A stretch of 16,623 nt of DNA from an uncultured Desulfuromonadales bacterium (GTDB lineage Bacteria; Desulfobacterota; Desulfuromonadia; Desulfuromonadales; Geopsychrobacteraceae), in contig CAMYNC010000080.1 of the NCBI GenBank assembly GCA_947259685.1, positions 1 through 16,623 on the forward strand. Reading direction: 5' to 3'. Shown here piece by piece: positions 14,260 to 16,623 of the stretch. The stretch's first letter is position 1, and the number at the start of each line of letters is the position of its first letter. The position numbers and the translations under genes were made by a program. A model generated the notes under the pieces. That model saw only the letters and a list, made by a program, of their open reading frames with translations, had not been told where the DNA came from and made no database searches.

Positions 14260-14568
14260 TTAATGTTGAACCTGGCTTTGCAGCTTATCAGTCGTTTGCG
14301 GAACAATATTTAATTTTTCCGGGGAGGCTACATAGGGATTCCGAGAAGTCCAAGACGGAGCGCTGTCATCGCAGTCATTTGTCTCTTCTTCGAAAATACC
14401 AGCAGCTACGGTATTAGCATGAATGTGTCCATTGGAAGACAGATCTGACGTTTGGGAAAATCCACTTCGGCCAGGATCACTCATATAATCCGATAAACCA
14501 CAGGGATATGCCTGCTGAGCAGAAAATACGACAAGCATAAACAGAGAAACTAGCATGATTATTTTCAT
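14260..14568 (-). CDS. Small exported protein of unknown function
   Basis: The product has 102 residues. The ATG at 14568 has a GAGGGG ribosome site 7 bases upstream. Residues 1-20 form a clear signal peptide: K2, then a hydrophobic core (MLVSLFMLVVF) and SAQQA before a likely cleavage. The mature part of about 80 residues is polar and low in hydrophobics, with two cysteines (C23, C66) that could form a disulfide in the periplasm. It has an acidic stretch (FEEETNDCDDSA, 59-70). No family was recognised. It converges with the second kinase gene and stands apart from the neighbouring minus-strand gene by 270 bases. It is probably an independent gene, real but unassigned. Confidence 0.6.
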   Translation of the reverse strand: MKIIMLVSLFMLVVFSAQQAYPCGLSDYMSDPGRSGFSQTSDLSSNGHIHANTVAAGIFEEETNDCDDSAPSWTSRNPYVASPEKLNIVPQTTDKLQSQVQH

Positions 14569-14733
14569 GTCTTGACCCCTCTATCTGATGATTTACCTAC
14601 CGTCTAATGGGATGTTCTCCTAACCTCTGCTCCTTCAAAAAGGGGTGGTATTTTGGTAGGTTTTTGATAATCACTATTACCAAATATCACTTAAAATTAA
14701 CTGATCAAGCCAAGATTTAGTTATTTTTATCTA

Positions 14734-14752
14734 ACGGAAAACCCGTTTCCGT
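14734..14752. repeat. Short perfect inverted repeat in the intergenic region
   Basis: ACGGAAA (14734-14740) and TTTCCGT (14746-14752) surround ACCCG. The flanks are AT-rich but have no clean U-run on either strand. It could be a weak terminator or an operator for the exported-protein gene; nothing more specific can be said. Confidence 0.35.
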
Positions 14753-14789
14753 ATTTATGCCACTTAGCCTCATAACTGATTTCCAACAA

Positions 14790-14802
14790 CGGCCTTTGGC
14801 CG
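14790..14802 (-). terminator. Possible terminator downstream of the split lipoprotein gene
   Basis: On the minus strand CGGCC-AAA-GGCCG forms a compact five-pair GC stem about 36 bases after the stop at 14839, followed by TTGTTGG. The U-run is poor, so confidence is low. Confidence 0.35.
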
Positions 14803-14838
14803 GCAGGAGGTTTACAGGTTACAGAGAAGCGGCGTTGG

Positions 14839-16011
14839 TTAAAGGTTGCTGCGAGAACGGCCAAGAGCCCAACGATAAACTAGCAAAGCGGTAACCACCA
14901 CGACAGCGATAAACAGTGCCAAGCCTGCTATTGCGACGGATTCCAGCAGGATCCAACGTTCAACGTGCCGATCCAACTCCTGAATTGCCGAGGACCAGGC
15001 GGGCCTGGCCTGGTCGTCTAAACCAGGGGCAAGAGGTCGCTCCAAGGACTGAAGAACGTTATTGATCTCGCGGGCTGTCACTGCCGCCTCGATCAAGGTC
15101 TCTCGATAATCCTCAATGCGGAAAACGTCCTTCCTCGAGCTTGGTTTGTCGAGCTCCAATCTGGTCACAAGGGAATCAACGCTGGTCATGGTTTCTGAGA
15201 CTTGACCAGCGAGATGATCTCCTACTGTCAGAGTTTTCTGTATTTGACTAAGCAGTTCCTTAAAACGCACCGTCCTTTCGTCTACCTCGGCGTAAAACTG
15301 CTCACGTTCAGCAAAAATCCGGTCCATGGCCTGATCAATGGCCGCCTGGCGCTCTGCGGCAAACCAGCCGGGAAGCTGATCAGAGACCGCAACCAACTTC
15401 TCCGATGCTGCCGATAAAGTTTTTATGGTTGTACGCCATTCCTTGAACTCTGGTTGCGTGGCAAGGTCGTACATCAGGCTTTCCGCTTCGAGTCGCGCCA
15501 AATGCGGCAGGACAAAAGCAAGGAACTTCGCGCGCTCGGTGGTGCGCCGGACCTCATCAACGGCGCGGGTCGCCTCGGAAACTTCGGGCAAGAACCCGCC
15601 AGGTTGAACAATCAATCCGACCTCATCGCCGGCGGCTTCTGCTGCAAAATTGCTAAAACGGACAGAGGTCAGGTTGACCATCTCTGGATTATTGGCGCGC
15701 CAGTCGCGAATGATTTTGCGCAATGCCGCCTGCTGATCTGGATCAAGAACATTTTCCGCAATGGACCAGATTTCATCTTCCCCTTGTCGGATAGTCGCAA
15801 GCCATGTTTGTCCCGTTTCCCCAGAAATCAGATTTGGCACCAGATTCTGCTCTGATTCCATCCTCATCAGGGTGGTGAGTGTCACCATATCGAGTAAAGC
15901 TATCTCCGGGTCCACGCCAATGACAATCTCAACGAGTGAATAATTGAGTCGATTTTTCAACTTATGAGCCTTTAACCGCTGCTCGGGTGTGGTCGCCTTT
16001 TGCTCGACCAC
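14839..16011 (-). CDS. C-terminal portion of a split membrane-anchored protein
   Basis: If translated independently from the GTG at 16011 this gives 390 residues; that start has no ribosome site at normal spacing. The sequence is mostly helical and charged. Long coiled-coil-like stretches include RTTERAKFLAFVLPHLARLE and the 215-345 region. One transmembrane segment near 352-378 is followed by a short basic tail (YRWALGRSRSNL). No catalytic motif was seen. The frame continues without a stop upstream of the GTG to the TAG at 16057-16059, and beyond it joins the lipoprotein-like N-terminus at 16057-16296. This part is therefore probably the body of one longer protein cut by a single TAG. Its function is unknown; an envelope-anchored coiled-coil protein is the most that can be said. 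Confidence 0.55.
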   Translation of the reverse strand: MVEQKATTPEQRLKAHKLKNRLNYSLVEIVIGVDPEIALLDMVTLTTLMRMESEQNLVPNLISGETGQTWLATIRQGEDEIWSIAENVLDPDQQAALRKIIRDWRANNPEMVNLTSVRFSNFAAEAAGDEVGLIVQPGGFLPEVSEATRAVDEVRRTTERAKFLAFVLPHLARLEAESLMYDLATQPEFKEWRTTIKTLSAASEKLVAVSDQLPGWFAAERQAAIDQAMDRIFAEREQFYAEVDERTVRFKELLSQIQKTLTVGDHLAGQVSETMTSVDSLVTRLELDKPSSRKDVFRIEDYRETLIEAAVTAREINNVLQSLERPLAPGLDDQARPAWSSAIQELDRHVERWILLESVAIAGLALFIAVVVVTALLVYRWALGRSRSNL

Positions 16012-16056
16012 ATTGAGTAATCGATTGAGACGTCCTGCGTAGAGAAAACAGAAGCG

Positions 16057-16296
16057 CTATAACTCCTCTAGTAGCTGTTCCCGGGACATGCGCGCAGGGA
16101 CCGCAGGTGCTTCACCCTGCTCCTCGTCCAGGCTTGTCACCTGGACGGTATCGGACTTCGAGACACGGAAGTTGCTCATGCAGCCATGCATTCCAATGAG
16201 AGTAGCGGCTAAAACCGCGCAACGCAGTAACGTCCCGCCGCTGGCAAGAGCATTTGCTACCCGCTTCGAAGTACGAACATTTTTGATTAACGCCAT
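16057..16296 (-). CDS. N-terminal, lipoprotein-like portion of the split gene
   Basis: The product has 79 residues, from the ATG at 16296; the ribosome site is weak. It has a basic start (KNVRTSKR), a hydrophobic core (CAVLAATLIGM) and a cysteine at position 39 in GMHGC that could be a lipidation site, though the lipobox is imperfect (M-H-G-C). The mature part is short and polar and ends in MSREQLLEEL. A 40-residue mature lipoprotein is possible. However, the same frame resumes right after the TAG at 16057-16059 and extends for 405 more codons, so this is better read as the front of the interrupted gene than as a complete small lipoprotein. Confidence 0.5.
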   Translation of the reverse strand: MALIKNVRTSKRVANALASGGTLLRCAVLAATLIGMHGCMSNFRVSKSDTVQVTSLDEEQGEAPAVPARMSREQLLEEL

Positions 16297-16623
16297 TGGT
16301 AGACTCGTTGCCAGAGAAGGTTCATTCTGGTCCTCTCCATTTCAACCCTCGCTATGCTTGAAAAAAGAGTTGAATCTTCCAGCGTTTATAATGAATTCTA
16401 GGGAGGTGTGGATTAACTTTAACAATAGCTGGAAAAAAACCAAGACTTGGTCCAGCCTGAGGCACAAAAAAATTTCAAAGTAGTTTATTCGAAACGGTGT
16501 GTTTTTGAAGGGGGCAGCTCTACAAAATGCTTATAAAATGAAACTGGCCACCAATAATGATCTCAAATCGATCACCTTTAATTGTTGAATTTTGATCACA
16601 TAGGGGCATTCTCGCACTTCAGT
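16297..16623. other. Right-end stretch without a supported gene
   Basis: These 327 bases are AT-rich. The minus strand has TATAAA-like sequence near 16385-16395 that could be a promoter -10 region for the split lipoprotein gene, but no matching -35 is convincing. A plus-strand open frame overlaps part of this region but lacks codon character and a ribosome site. No RNA gene or repeat was seen. Confidence 0.4.

Larger units (their letters stand above)
14839..16296 (-). pseudogene. Lipoprotein/coiled-coil gene interrupted by one in-frame TAG
   Basis: The reading frames 16296-16057 and 16011-14839 are the same frame. Between them lie one TAG (16057-16059) and 15 sense codons that read as protein (RFCFLYAGRLNRLLN). 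Read through, the product would be 485 residues: a signal/lipoprotein N-terminus, a helix REQLLEEL that continues naturally across the TAG, the coiled-coil body and a C-terminal membrane helix. Both flanks look under coding constraint and no ribosome site restarts translation well. A recent nonsense mutation (for example from CAG, TTG or TGG), suppression at TAG, or a sequencing error would all fit. Confidence 0.6.

Noticed and set aside
7732..16033. A 15-base identical sequence AATCGATTGAGACGT at 7732-7746 and 16019-16033
   Set aside because: One 15-base match in a 16.6 kb window is only mildly unlikely by chance. The flanks do not extend the match and the two contexts (leader and coding frame) are unrelated.
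16088..16483. A 131-codon open frame on the plus strand near the right end
   Set aside because: It lies opposite the lipoprotein-like coding sequence for half its length, has no ribosome site and no recognisable protein character.
1..16623. CRISPR arrays, tRNA or rRNA genes, insertion sequences or phage genes
   Set aside because: No regularly spaced repeats, cloverleaf-like sequences, transposase or phage proteins were seen on either strand.

Overview
The window looks like a chromosomal segment of a Gram-negative anaerobe of the Desulfuromonadales type (Geobacter/Pelobacter/Desulfuromonas relatives). The grounds are an outer-membrane porin, PAS histidine kinases, an NtrC-type activator with several -24/-12 promoters, and two iron-type alcohol dehydrogenases. 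This placement is an inference from gene content; there is no rRNA or other marker gene to confirm it.

Left part (1-1985, all on the minus strand): the N-terminal half of a porin runs off the left edge. Next comes a two-gene operon, a small DUF4242 protein followed by a six-helix AmiS/UreI-like membrane protein, behind a near-perfect sigma-54 promoter at 1970-1985.

Core (2250-9085, plus strand): a divergent control region with a dyad element (2250-2284) and a sigma-54 promoter (2340-2355) drives an ErcA-like iron alcohol dehydrogenase, a soluble PAS histidine kinase and an NtrC-type response regulator. These three genes overlap by one base at each TGATG junction. A strong hairpin follows, then a radical SAM/SPASM protein. 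A second copy of the dyad element (7430-7464) and a third sigma-54 promoter (7591-7606) precede a second, probably catabolic, iron alcohol dehydrogenase that ends at a terminator. The simplest reading is that alcohol or aldehyde status is sensed by the kinase, possibly with the first dehydrogenase. The NtrC-type regulator would then switch on its own operon, the catabolic dehydrogenase and the divergent membrane-protein operon.

Right of the core (9137-14193, plus strand): a MoxR-type AAA ATPase and a CoxE-like VWA protein (a metalloenzyme-maturation pair, here with no CO dehydrogenase genes in view), a small cysteine-rich protein, a Tpx thiol peroxidase with an extra C-terminal Cys tail, and a second, larger PAS histidine kinase. 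This kinase is a paralogue of the first and has no response regulator beside it, so it may feed the same regulator.

Right end (14260-16296, minus strand): a small exported protein of unknown function, then a lipoprotein-like gene split in one reading frame by a single TAG codon. The two halves look like one interrupted gene. No tRNA, rRNA, CRISPR array, insertion sequence or origin was recognised.
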